From NCBI RefSeq assembly GCF_000189635.1, contig NW_002476438.1:434001-498000 (forward strand): 64,000 bases of DNA, given 5' to 3'. The position numbers were made by a program, and so were the translations under genes. Below the pieces are notes generated by a model. The model did no database searches and had not been told where the DNA came from. It saw nothing but the letters and a program-made list of their open reading frames with translations. This DNA is from Tetrahymena thermophila SB210 (taxonomy: Eukaryota > Ciliophora > Oligohymenophorea > Hymenostomatida > Tetrahymenidae). Numbering within the stretch: position 1 is the first letter of the stretch; each line of letters opens with the position of its first letter. Below, one piece after another: positions 50,827 through 62,915 of the stretch.

Positions 50827-51883
50827 AATTGTTGACTGTAATTGCTTTATTATAAGTAGTCTAAGGCATGACAAGACTCTAAAAATTATAACATTAAATA
50901 TACTAACAAAATAAATATATAATCTAAGTTCAATTTGTTGAAGAAATACATTACTCATAAGTATTTGATTAGATAAAATTGGAAACAAAATTATATAAAA
51001 CTGTTCTAACAAATTAATTTCTTTTCTACTTAACAAATTTATGATTTCTTTTTATAACTTGAAGGGATAGATGTTCATGAGGGGTGAATATTAATTTATT
51101 TTTTGGGTTTTAAAATGGGTTTTAATCAGTATTGTTCATTATTAATAAAATTTTTTCAAAAAAAAAAATGACTACCCATCTCTATTCTTATTCTGACTAT
51201 ATTTTTAAGTGTTTGTTATAAATAGAAATATTAAGATTTAAAAATGAATGTTAGTTACACTAACTATTTTGTGATTGATATCTATCTCTTCCTAAATGAA
51301 AATTTATAAATTCATATTTGATAATTTAATTATTATAATTTGTTTGTTATTTTTATAAAAATTAATTTTAAATAAATTAAATTTTTAATACATTTAAAAT
51401 TAATTAAATTTCCTTCTTTCTTTAAGTCAATTTTTTCGAAAAAAAAAATAAATGATATAATAGAAAAAATATTTTAACGATTTAGAAGAAGTAATTTATT
51501 TTTTTATTAATATTCTTAAAATATATTTTGATTAATTAATAAAAAAAGTTTTTAAACTCTTCACTTTAATTTCATTAGGTTCTCCATATTACTCTCAGGT
51601 ATATTTAATTTATTAATATTAATTATAATTGTTAATGCTTTTTTATGTTAAATTTCAAGTTTCTGATAATATTTATTATTTTTCTAAGAGAAATTCTCAT
51701 AAATAATGATTCATTTTTATTTTAAAACATATTTATTTATTTATTTATTTTTTAATTATCTTTACTTAATTTTCACTTTCAATTTTTATTTTTATTCATT
51801 ACTATTTATTTATTTGATTTTTTTCTTCATTTTTATTTCTAAAGAATTACTTATAGCATTATATTTTTTCAATATTTTTAAAG
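50827..51883. other. Interval before the LRR array; 5' exon not resolved
   Basis: Contains the 3' flank of the WASHC2-like gene and presumably the start of the LRR gene. One candidate first exon is 51168-51208 (starts MTTHLYSYSDYIF, ends in the required phase before GTGTTT), but nothing else supports it. A short CATTAGGTTCTCC string near 51575 resembles part of an LRR exon and may be a worn-out unit. Confidence 0.45.
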
Positions 51884-54800
51884 TGATAATAAAAAAATTG
51901 TTAAAGATGTTTCAGTCTTAGGTTCTGCTTTAGCAAATTGCACTAATCTCTCAAATTTGAAACTTAAACTTAAGTAAAATCAGTTAATTTGCTTTGGATT
52001 GTGATATTTTTTAATATAAAATGAATTTAAAACAATAAAAACCTTTTTTTAATTTTATTAATTAGCTTTTTATTTGATTTATTTGTCTTTTTATTTGAAT
52101 CTATCAATGTTATTTATTTTTCTTACTTTGTTAATTTAACTAATTTTTTATTTTCAATTTTTACTTTTATTTTTTATTAATGACTTTATTATTATTTCAT
52201 ATTTTTTCTTCAGTTTTTCCTTACAACTACCTAATTAATTACAAATTTTTCCCTCAATATTTAATAAGTTATAATAAAATTGGTGATAAAGGCATATCTG
52301 ATTTAAGCTCTGCTTTAACAAATTGCACTAATCTCTCAAATCTGAAAATTAGTCTTCGGTAAAAATTAATTTATTTTAGATTGTGATACTTATTAGCTTT
52401 TTATTGATTTATTTTTATTTTTTCTTTTTTACTTTCCTTAAGTTTTTTTTTATTTGTCTTTTAATTTAACTCACTTTTTCATATTCAATTTTTTATTTTA
52501 CTATAAATTAATATCTTATAGTTTCATATTTTTCTTCATTTTATCAAAAAAATTCAAAAAAATAATTAATAATGGATTTTTTTATTCAATATGTAAAAAG
52601 TGACAATCAAATTGGGGTAATTGGTGCATCAGATTTAGGTTCTGCTTTGGCAAATTGTACTAATCTCTCAAATTTGGAACTTGGACTTTAGTAAAAACAA
52701 TTTATTTGTTTATTTTGGATTGTGATTTTTTTTAATATAAAAATGAATTTAAAGCAATAAAACTCTTTTAATTTATTTAAAACTTTTTATTTGATTTATT
52801 TTTATTTTTATTTTTTATTATACTTAATATTTTTATTTTATTTCTTTGTTAATTTAACTTATTTTCATTTTCAAATTTTTATTACTATTAATTGATTCTT
52901 TTATATTATTTCATATTTTTTCTATAATTTTTCCTTCTAATATTTAAAAAGTGACAATTAACTTGGTGCAAAGGGTGCATCAGTTTTAGGTTCTGCATTA
53001 GCAAACTGTACTAATCTCTCAAATTTAGCACTTAATCTTGAGTAATACCAGTTTATTTTTTTTGGATAATGATATTTTTTTAAATAACATTAATTTAAAA
53101 TAATAGAACTCTTTTATTTTATTTTTTTAATTTTTTTATTTTATCCTTCTTTTTTATTTTTTCTTTGTTAATTTAACTCATTTTTTTTTTCTCAACTTTG
53201 ACTTTAATTATTAATTTATTCATTTCACATTATTTCATATCATTTCTTCATTTTTTCCTTATAACTAATTAAAATAATTATAACTTTTCTTCAATATAAA
53301 AAAGTTACAATTAAATTAGAGATGAAGGTGCTTCTGTTTTATGTTCAGGTTTAGCAAATTGCACTAATCTCTCAAATTTGAAACTTAATCTAAGGTAAAA
53401 ACAGTTTATTTGTTTTTATATTGATATTTTAAAATATAAAAATAAATTTAAAACAATAAAACTCTTTAAATTAATTTATTTATAAGCTTTTTATTGAATT
53501 TTTTTTATATTCTGTTTTGATTTTCTTCTTCCTTCTTTGTTAATTTAACTATTTTTTTTATTTCTATTTTTTATTTTGTTATTTATTAATTTTTTTCTTA
53601 TTATTTCTTCATTTTTTCCTTTCTTTACTAACCAATTAATAAAACTTTTTTCTTCAATATTTAAAAAGTAATAATTAAATTGGCTAAATTGGTGCATCAG
53701 GCTTAGGTTTAGCTTTAGCAAATTGCATTAATCTCTCAAATTTGACACTTAATCTTAGGTAAAAATAGTTTATTTATTGTTGGATTTTGATATTTTTAAA
53801 ATTCTTTTTATCTATTTATTTATTATTCTTTTTTTAATAATGATATGGCTTTTTATCTTCTTTTTTTTGTTAATTTGATTCATTTTTAATTTTAATTTCT
53901 GCTTTTGTTATTAATTTATTCATTTCGTATTATTTCATATTTTTAATTCATTTTTTCCAATAACTAACTAATTAATTAAACATTTTTTTCTTTAATACTT
54001 AAAAAGTGACAATCAACTTGGCTCGAAAGGTGCATCAGGCTTAGGTTGTCCTTTATCAAACTGTGCTAATCTCTAAAATTTGGCATTTATTCTTCTGTAA
54101 AAACAGTTTATCTGTTTTTGATTGCAGATATCTTTTAATATAAATATGAATTTAAAACAATATCATTTTTATAATTTATAAATTAGCTTTTTATTTAATT
54201 TATTTTTTTTTATTTTTGTTCTTATGTTTTTATTTTATTTTTTTTCTTTGTTAAGTTAATTCATTTTTTCATTTTCTAATTTAATTTTTATTATTAGTTA
54301 TTTTATTTCTTATTATTTCATATTTTCTTCATTTTTTCCTATCCACTAACTAATTATTTTAATTTTTTTTTTATTAATATTAAAAAAGCGGCAATTAAAT
54401 TGGCGATGAAGGCGCATCAGTATTATGTTCTAGTTTAGCAAATTGCACATATCTCTCAAATTTGACACTTAATCTTCGGTAAAAACAGTTTATTTATTTT
54501 TGGTTGTGAAATTTTTTAATATAAAAATGAACTTAAAACAATATAACTTTTTTAGTTTATTTATTAGCTATTTTTTTATTTATCTTTCTTATATTTTTTC
54601 TGATTGTGGTTTTTTTCTTCATTCTAAATTTAAATCATCCTTTTATTTTCTTAATTTTTTAATATTTCATATTTTTTTTTCTAACAACTAACTAACTAAT
54701 TAATTAATTACATATTTTTTCTATATTATTTAAAAAGTGAAAACCAAATTGGTGATACTGGTGCATCAGGTTTAGGTTTTAATTTATCATTTTGCACAAA

Positions 54801-57800
54801 TCTCTCAAATTTGACTCTTGATCTTCGGTAAAAATAATTTATTTGTTTTGGGTTGTATAAAAACCAATTTAAAACAAAATAACTTTTTAATTTATTTATT
54901 AGCTTTTATTTGATTCATTTTTCTTTTTTAATATTCTGCTTATTGTTTTTTTTTCTTTTATGTTTGTTAATTTAACTCATTTTTTCATCTTTTTCTGTTT
55001 TTATTAATTTCTTAATTTCTTATTATTTCATAATTTTCCTACATTTTTTCTATCTATCTATATAAATAATTAAAAAGTGACAATTAAATTGGTGCAACTG
55101 GTACATCAGCTTTAAGTTCTTGTTTATAGAATTTTACTTATCTCTCAAATTTTATACTTGATCTTCGGTAAAAAAGTTTATTTGTTTTGGATTGTGAATT
55201 TTTAATAATAAAAATGAATTTAAGATAGTATTATTATTTGATTTATTTTTTAGCTATTTTTTTCTTTTTTTCATTATGTTTTTTTTTTTCTTCTTTCTTT
55301 GTTTATTCAACTTATTTTTTTATTTTAAACTTTTTGTTTACATTATTAATTAATTTATTATTTCATATTTTTTCTTTGTTTTTTTTTGTAATTAATTAAT
55401 GAATTATATATTTTTTCTTGAATATTTAAAAAGAGACAATTAAATTTGTGAAATTGGTGCATCAGGCTTAGGTTCTGCTTTAGCAAATTGTACTAATCTT
55501 TAGAATTTAAAACTTGATTTTCGGTAAAAACAAACAGTTTATTTGTATATTTTGGATTTTGAAATTTTTTAATTTAATTTATTTATTATTTCATATTTTT
55601 TTTTTCTTCATTTTTTCTAATAATTAACTACTTAATTACATTTTTTTCTTCAATGTTTAAAAAAAAGTTACAATTAAATTGGTTAAATTGGTGCATAAGG
55701 CTTATGTTCTCCTTTGATAAATTGCACTAATCTTTCAAATTTGACACTTGATCTTCGGTATAAGCAGATTATTATATTGTGATATTTTTTAATATAAAAA
55801 TGATTTAAAACAATAAAACTCTTTTGATTTAATTATTAGTTTTTCATTTTATTAATTTTCCTTTTTTTAATTTTGCTTGTATTTTATTTATTTCTTTTTT
55901 ATTTGTTAAATTAACCTATTTTTTCATTTAAAATGTTTGCTTTTATTATTAATTAATTAATTCATTTATTTATTATTATTTCATATTTTTTTATTCATTT
56001 TTTTCTTAAATATTTTAAAAGTTGCAATAAAATTGGTGAAATTGGTGCATCAGGATTAGGTAATGCTTTAGCAAAATGCACTAATCTATCAAATTTGAAA
56101 CTAAATCTTAGGTAAAAACAGTTTATTAGTTTTAAGTTGTGATATTATTTTATTTAAAAACACATTTAAAATAATATAACTCTATTAATTTATTTATTAG
56201 CTTTTTATTTAATTTATTTTTCTATTTTTTAATAATATTGTGTTTTTTTTCTTGTTTCTTAGTTAATTTAATTCATTTTTTCAAATTCTAATTTTTTTAT
56301 TATTATTAATAAATTAATTCATTTCTTATTATTTCATATTTTTTCTTCATTTTTTCCTTCTAATTAACAAATTAAATATATTTTTTTCCCCTTCAATATT
56401 TAAAAAGTGACAATCAATTTGGTATAATTGGTGCAATAGGTTTAGGTTCTGCTATAGCAAATTGCATTAATATCTTAAATTTGAAACTTTATCTTAGGTA
56501 AAAACAATTATTTGTTTTAAATTGTGTTTTAATACAAAAATGAATTTTAAACAATACATCTCTTTGATTTTTTATTTACTTAAATTTTTTTTTATTATTC
56601 TACTTGTTTTTTTACTTTTTTTTTTTGTTAATTTAACTCATTTATTTTCAATTACAACTTTTGCTAATATTATTAATTAATTAATTTATTTATTTCATCA
56701 TTTTTCCCTTCTAAATAACAAACATATTAATTTTTATTTTTAATTGAATGTTTAAAAAGTTACAATTAAATTGGAAATGAAGGTGCATCAGGTTTAGGCT
56801 TATCTTTAGCAAATTGCACTAATCTCTCAAATTTGAAACTCGATCTTAGGTAAAAACTGTTTTTTTTATTGGATTGGGATTTAAAGAATTTAAAAGAATA
56901 AAATTTAATTTATTAATTATCTTTTTATTTTAAATATTTTTCTTTTTTTATTAGTTTTGTGTTTTCTTTTCTTATTTCTTTGATAATTTAACTCATTTTT
57001 TAATTTAAATATTTGCTTTTATTATTAATTAATTTATTTCCTTCTTATTATATTTTATTTTTTCTTCATGTTTCCTAACAACTAACTAACAAATTAATTT
57101 TAGATTTTTACTTCAATATTTAAAAAGTTTTAATTAAATTGGTGATGATGGTGTGTCAGGCTTAGGCTTTGCTTTAACAAATAGGACAAATCTCTCAAAT
57201 CTGTCATTTAATCTTCGGTAAAAAACAGTTTATTTGCTATAGATTGTGATATTTTTTAATATAAAAACGAATTTAAAACAATAAAACTCTTTTAATTTAT
57301 TTACTAGCTTTTTATGTGATTGTTTGTATTCAACTTGTTTTTTTTTTATTTATTTATTAACTTAAGTCTTTTTTCATTTTGAAATTTTGTTTTATAGTTA
57401 ATTTTTTCATTTATTTTTATTTCAAATTTTTTCTTCATTTTTTCTTTCTAAATAGATAATTAATTTTATATTTTTTCTTCAAAAGTTATAATGAAATTGG
57501 CTCGATTGGTGCATCAGGCTTGGGTCTTGCTATAGCTAATTGCATTAATCTTTCAAATTTGACAATCGATTTTCGGTAAAACAGTTAGTTTAATTGATTA
57601 GATTGTGATATTTTTAATATAAAAATGAATTTCAAACAATAAGTTTTTTTAAATTTGATTTATTTTTCTTATTACTTTTGTTTTTTTTCTTTCTTTCTTT
57701 GTTTATTTAACCCTATTTTATATTTTATATTTTCAATTTTTGATTTTATTTTCAATTAATTCTTTATTTATTATTTCATATTTTTTTTCATTTTTCCTAA

Positions 57801-57934
57801 AAGCAAACTAATTAATTTTACATTTTTCTTCAATATTTTAAAAGTGACAATAAATTTGATGCAATTGGTGCATCAGGCTTAGTCTCTGGACTATCAAATT
57901 GCACTAACCTCTAAAATTTGACACTTGATCTTTA
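51884..57934 (+). repeat. Tandem exon-plus-intron array, 18 units of about 350 bp
   Basis: Start-to-start distances are 385, 332, 351, 353, 364, 338, 382, 349, 340, 356, 234, 354, 386, 352, 368, 358 and 359 bp. Introns share ordered blocks: a GTAAAAACAGTTTATTTG start, a TTTTAATATAAAAATGAATT block, a TTTGTTAATTTAACTCATTTT block, a TTATTTCATATTTTTTCTTC block, then AATATTTAAAAAG at the acceptor. The intron before the unit at 55668 lacks the middle blocks. Intron similarity shows the whole exon-intron unit was duplicated rather than the exon alone. Confidence 0.9.
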
Positions 57935-58279
57935 GTAAATTAACTTATTTTTTAAATAATGATATTTTTTAATATTAAAATGAATTTAAAATTAAAAAGC
58001 TCTTTTAGTTTATTTAAATGATAGATTTTTATTTCATTTCTTTTTCTTTTTTATATTTTACTATTGTTTTTTTATTTATTTATTTATTTATTTATTTATT
58101 GATTTAATTAATTAATATATAATTATTAATTTGAAAATTTTTCTATTTAATTATTTTTAGTAATTTGCATTAATTTATTTTAAAGTGGAAAAGAAATCAA
58201 TAAACAACAATAATTGAAAGTAGAAAACAAGTGTCTAAAATTAAAAAGATTAGTTATCCTTAAAATATATTTCTAATGA
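51884..58279 (+). CDS. Leucine-rich-repeat protein, one 90-nt exon per repeat (5' end unresolved)
   Basis: Eighteen exons start at 51884, 52269, 52601, 52952, 53305, 53669, 54007, 54389, 54738, 55078, 55434, 55668, 56022, 56408, 56760, 57128, 57486 and 57845. Each is exactly 90 nt, follows AAG or AAAG, ends before GTAAAA, GTAATA or a variant, and is phase 2 at both ends. A last exon at 58186-58279 ends in TGA. Each repeat encodes 30 residues on the plan D-N-x-I-G-x-x-G-A-S-x-L-G-x-A-L-A-N-C-T followed by N-L-S-N-L-x-L-x-L, a Cys-containing RI-like LRR. No unit contains an in-frame TGA despite about 6 kb of divergence, which argues for a functional gene. The terminal exon encodes a basic helix (QQQLKVENKCLKLKRLV). 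The N-terminal domain, if any, was not found. Function unknown; solenoid binding protein. Confidence 0.85.
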
Positions 58280-59538
58280 TCATAAACAAACATGTGGTGT
58301 AAAAACCAAGAATAATTATAAAAATATTTGAAAAATAGAATTTAATATGTTTTATAATTAGTATTTTGTTATCGAAAAATTCAACTTAAAATATAGAAAG
58401 ATTTATTATTATTTATAAAAAAAGTCAGGTCAGCCCTCTATTTTACCAAAAAAAATCAATACTTTTAATAATCGCTTGTATCTTACTATATCTTATTAAG
58501 TATAAATTAGTGTATTAATAATTGAAATTAACATTTTTTAAATTAAATTAAAAGTGAAATAGAAATTACATTATTAATAAAATATTTAAAACATTTTAAA
58601 TATTTAGATAATAAATGTGTAATGGATAATATTAGAATTATTCATTCTATTTCGCTATTCTTATAAATTAAATAAAAATTTAAATTTATGTTTAAGTATT
58701 AAAAATTAGCATATTTTTTACCTTGATATAAATAAAATGATCATTTAATTAATTTTTTTCCAAAAATCTTATCAAATCTAATGAATATAAAAACTAAAGA
58801 TAAAAATGATGCGTTTGAATTATATTTATTATAAATAAAATACATATATAATTAGGTAGCTAAAGAAAGAATCATAAAAATATAATTTTATTCATAAAAA
58901 CATAACAAAAAAATATTTATTCTTTTTTATATACTTTGATTTTATCAAATATTTTTGATTTAAGTTAAAAGTCAGGATACAAATTAAATTATTTTTTTTT
59001 TTATATTAAATTAGATTAATTGACGGACAAACAAACGAAATTTGAATATATAAAATATAAAATGAAATTCAAAATAAATTAGTTTATTTTAGGATATTTT
59101 GAAATAATAAATTTCAAATGTATTATTTATTTAGTTATTATAGTTAGATTGAATGATTGGTGAATGAATGAATGAAGGATGGATGGATGGATGTAAAAAG
59201 GGAGTGACTTAGGTTAAAGTTAAATGATGAAAGTATATAAAGTAGTTGGAAATGAAAATTAGTTTTTTTATTATTCGTTAACGAAGCTATCTAGCTAATT
59301 AGCTAATTGACCATATGTTTGTTTAATTGTTTGTTAGTCTTTTGCCTTAACTAAAACTCGAATGAGTTAGTCGAAAATTCGTTAATGAAGGTTTAATAAA
59401 TTATTAATTAAGTAAGTAAGTGTGGTATTATTTTTTTATTAAAATAGAAAACTATTAATTGCGCTTATTATAATGAATGTCTTAAATTTAAATCAAATCT
59501 AAAATGCTTTTGAGTAGGTAAGTAGATGAATAGATTAA
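58280..59538. other. Convergent intergenic region
   Basis: AT-rich 1.26 kb between the LRR array and the RRM gene. A TGAA/TGGA tetranucleotide tract lies at about 59160-59192 and AGCTAATT repeats near 59285-59310. No gene seen. Confidence 0.6.
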
Positions 59539-62500
59539 TCATTCAAAATCTAAGATCCTGAAAACAAATTAATAGTTTTTTGGTTTCTTAATTTATTTAT
59601 TTATTCTCTTAGCTTAATATAATAAAATATTTTCTTCATTCCAAAGTTCTTTTCGAAAAAGAAATTTTGATTGGTCTTTAATTTATAAAAAATTAAGTTA
59701 GTTAATTTATTAAAGAAATAAATTTTAAAAAAACAAATATTATTAAAAATGAATTTTTATTTTACCTATCAGAAATCATTTTATTGTGAACATTAGCTAA
59801 AACCCACATAGCTATTGATACTGTTTCAAATTTGACTAAACACATATTTTTGTTATTTTTTTCAAGCATGAATCTATTTATTTTATTTAATAAAGTTTTT
59901 TATTTGAAGAATTAAAATTAAATTTATTTTATTTAAATATTTTTTATGAAATTCAATTTGGAATAAATTAAAAAAGAATTTTTACTTTATTTTTTTAATT
60001 TGACCATAAGGCTCTGTAATTTTTTTTATTGTTTCGAAGTTGCAATCGTTAATTCTAATATTAGATATGTGTAAAGTATCAATAGGAGTATTTATAATGG
60101 CCTGAGCGTCACTTTTAAATCTATTTAATTTCTCATTAGGTTCAAAGTATTCTTCGTCTTCTGGCTTTTCTTCTGCTTCTTTGAAGAAAATATTTTCATA
60201 TCTTGAATAAAATATTTTTATAATGTTGCCATTAAAAGTTGTATCGCTCAACAAATCTTTAGCTTAACAAGCAAAGTCAACAGTAGAGTATTCGATCAAA
60301 ACAGCTGATTTTGATTTCATGAAAATCATCTTAACAATATTGCCAAATGCGCTGAACAAGTTAAAAATTTACTACATTGTAGTTTTAGAAGAGTCAAATC
60401 TATTAACATAGATTACTTTTGACTTCTTTATCACTATATTCATAAAATAAAAATTAATTAATATGAGAAAATGAAGCTAATATTTTTATAAATTGGATTA
60501 AGCTCTTTGAAATATATTTTAAATAGTATTTTTATAGTCGAAGGTTCTAAATTTTAGATAACTAATTTGAGAGAGGCTTTTTAAACTTTTGTATTATGCG
60601 ATTTTTAAATTTTAATGGTTTTTTTTTAATTCGCAACAAATTAGATTTTACTTACCTTAAAATTCTTTAATAATTTTTGGTAAGTGAATTACAAGTAACA
60701 ATAATTACTTACAATAAACTTTTTTGATAAAAGTTTGTATTTTTTGAAAAATATTTTCTTAATTCAGTAATAACAACAATTTTATTTTAAAAAAAGAATA
60801 TTTTTAATGTAAATTTTACTTTAAGAGAACTGTGGATGAACATATTGAGATATATCTGTTTTTTCATCAACATTTTCATATATATCACTTTGTAAACTAT
60901 TTGAGGATTTTTAAAAGCAAAGGTCGTTTGGAGCAGAATTGGTTAAGTTATGTCCTTGCTTTTAGAAGCTTTAGCCTTAATTACGGCTAGTAGTGCTACA
61001 AACAGCCTTTTTACCGAAATTTAATGAGTTATCAGAATGAATGGAGTTATTTTTTATGTTGCTATTACTAATTGATGTGTGATATTTGCCATTTTACTCC
61101 TCACTCACATTTGAATAAACAGATTGAGCTAGATTTAAATCATCTAATTCTGTGTGCACAGATGATTCATTAGCCATATGAGAGTAGTTGCTTTAATCAT
61201 TCACCTCTTCTTATGAAAAAGAATTATGAAGTGAATTTTTTTAGCTGTTATAGTTTGTAGGTTTAAAATTATAATTATTGCTATTAGCGTTGTTATTATT
61301 AAAATTCTTAATTCCCTTTACTTTAGAATTATTTCCTGAATTAAATGTTGCGTTTGAAGATTAGCTAGAATGGTATGAAATAGTAACTTCTTAATTATCA
61401 CTTGAAATCAGCTATTTTTAAGGTGAATTGCCATCTTCAATAATATCATCTACTTTGAGAAGCTATTCAAACAAGGCTTCTGCTTCATTGTTGATTTGTC
61501 TTTCCAAGATCTTTTACTTGAGAATTGTATAATCTTTTTAAATAATTTGAATTCGTTAAGAAAGCTAAATAAAGACAATTAATTTAGGAGCTAGCTAACT
61601 CATTACAAAATGTTTGTTTTGCCAAAAAATATATTTGCATAACTGTAAAATATCTTTTATGAATAAAAAATAAATTGCTTTAACCAGAAAATTTTCTTAT
61701 TATAAGAATAGCCTTTTATTGATTTGTTAAATAAATTTGATTGATGGAAACAAACAGCTTTTTAATTTTACTTAGAACTTAAAAATTATTTATTTATTTT
61801 TCTATAAAGTCCTTGTTAATTGTAAAAATATTGAAAGAATTTTGTAATTTTATTTACTCATGGTAAAATTTTCCTTCAAAAAACTAGTAATTTTATGGTT
61901 ATTGGTAAATTTTAATGACATTAAAACATTTTTTCAAATAATTTTGCAATCAACGAATACTTTTCTAAAAAATAGCCTTATGGCTTTCTTCAATCATAAA
62001 TTGAGATTCTAAATAACTAAAAATCTGAAGTATTTCTCAAATATTTTGGTTGTGGAATATGTCGAAGCAATTCACTGAAACGATTTTTACTCTCTCGAAA
62101 AAAAAAAATGTGTAATAGGTTGTTTTGAATTTGTTAATTGTGTTCGTTCTCTTAATAATCAAAAACCAATTAAATGAAAAAAAATTAATCAAATTATTAA
62201 AAATTGGCTTTAAATTAATTTATTGAATTAGCTGGCTAGCAATCATCAATTTTAAGAAGATATTATTTATTAAGCTGAGTGCTGCTGGTTATGAATTGAT
62301 CAATATATAATCATTTCATTCATTCATTCATGATGAGTTTATAATATAAATAGAATTAAATTAATATTTTTACCTATGCCAGAAACATTTTTTTCTTAAA
62401 ATTCAATTCTTTCTTTTGTTGAAGGCAAAATTACGAATTTAGTTCCATCGGGTAATATCTAAAAGTTATTTAATTTTTATCTTGCATTACGCGCATTTTC

Positions 62501-62915
62501 AACAGTATCCATTTCTATAAAAGTAGCCCATGGTGATATTTTTTGGAAAATCAAGATCTAAATTTAGAATTTATATTAAAAACTGAGGATATATTTTTTA
62601 AAGAAAAAATATTTTATTTTTACTGCTTGCGGTTAAGCAGAAATAAAACTAAATTCTTTGAAATTCAAAGGAGATTATATATTTTATAAACTGAATTACT
62701 CTTTGGACTTCTCCATAATTAGAAAAGGCTTGGTAGTAAACATTATGTTACAAAACAGTGTTATTAACGTTATTAACAAGAGTTACAAGGAGCACTCGGG
62801 TCTCCTTTGGTTTTGATTATTTTAATTCATTGATTTAATCTGAAACTGATATCCTGGAGCTAAGAGAAACCTTCTGCTCAGTCATTTCATCTTTTGTAGA
62901 TTAGTTGATATTCAT
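59539..62915 (-). CDS. hnRNP L/PTB-family RNA-binding protein, three RRMs
   Basis: Exons (minus strand) 62915-62700, 62557-62374, 61590-60820, 60433-59986, 59873-59766 and 59557-59539; 581 residues, all phases consistent. First RRM at about residues 30-125 (RVLLVTLVNNVNN; then WATFIEMDTVENARNARQKL). A 240-residue linker rich in Asn, Ser and Gln follows. Second RRM starts KVIYVNRFDSSKTTMQQIFN and contains FGNIVKMIFMKSKSAVLIEY, the divergent RNP1/RNP2 pattern of hnRNP L/PTB RRM3. Next comes the linker NRFKSDAQAIINTP, matching the NRF(S/K)xxEQAAKNRIQxP linker of hnRNP L, and a third RRM (TLHISNIRINDCNFETIKKI; NKNMCLVKFETVSIAMWVL). Family members regulate splicing and mRNA stability. The last exon is only 19 nt. 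It has one RRM fewer than animal hnRNP L or PTB. Confidence 0.85.

Noticed and set aside
51040..51883. Possible kinase fragment (a GSPYYS-like string near 51577) as N terminus of the LRR gene
   Set aside because: Only six residues, no other kinase motif nearby, and the phase does not lead into the first LRR exon.
51884..57934. Regularly spaced repeats looking like a CRISPR or satellite array
   Set aside because: Repeat units contain 90-nt coding exons with splice sites and conserved LRR residues; spacing is about 350 bp and the genome is eukaryotic.
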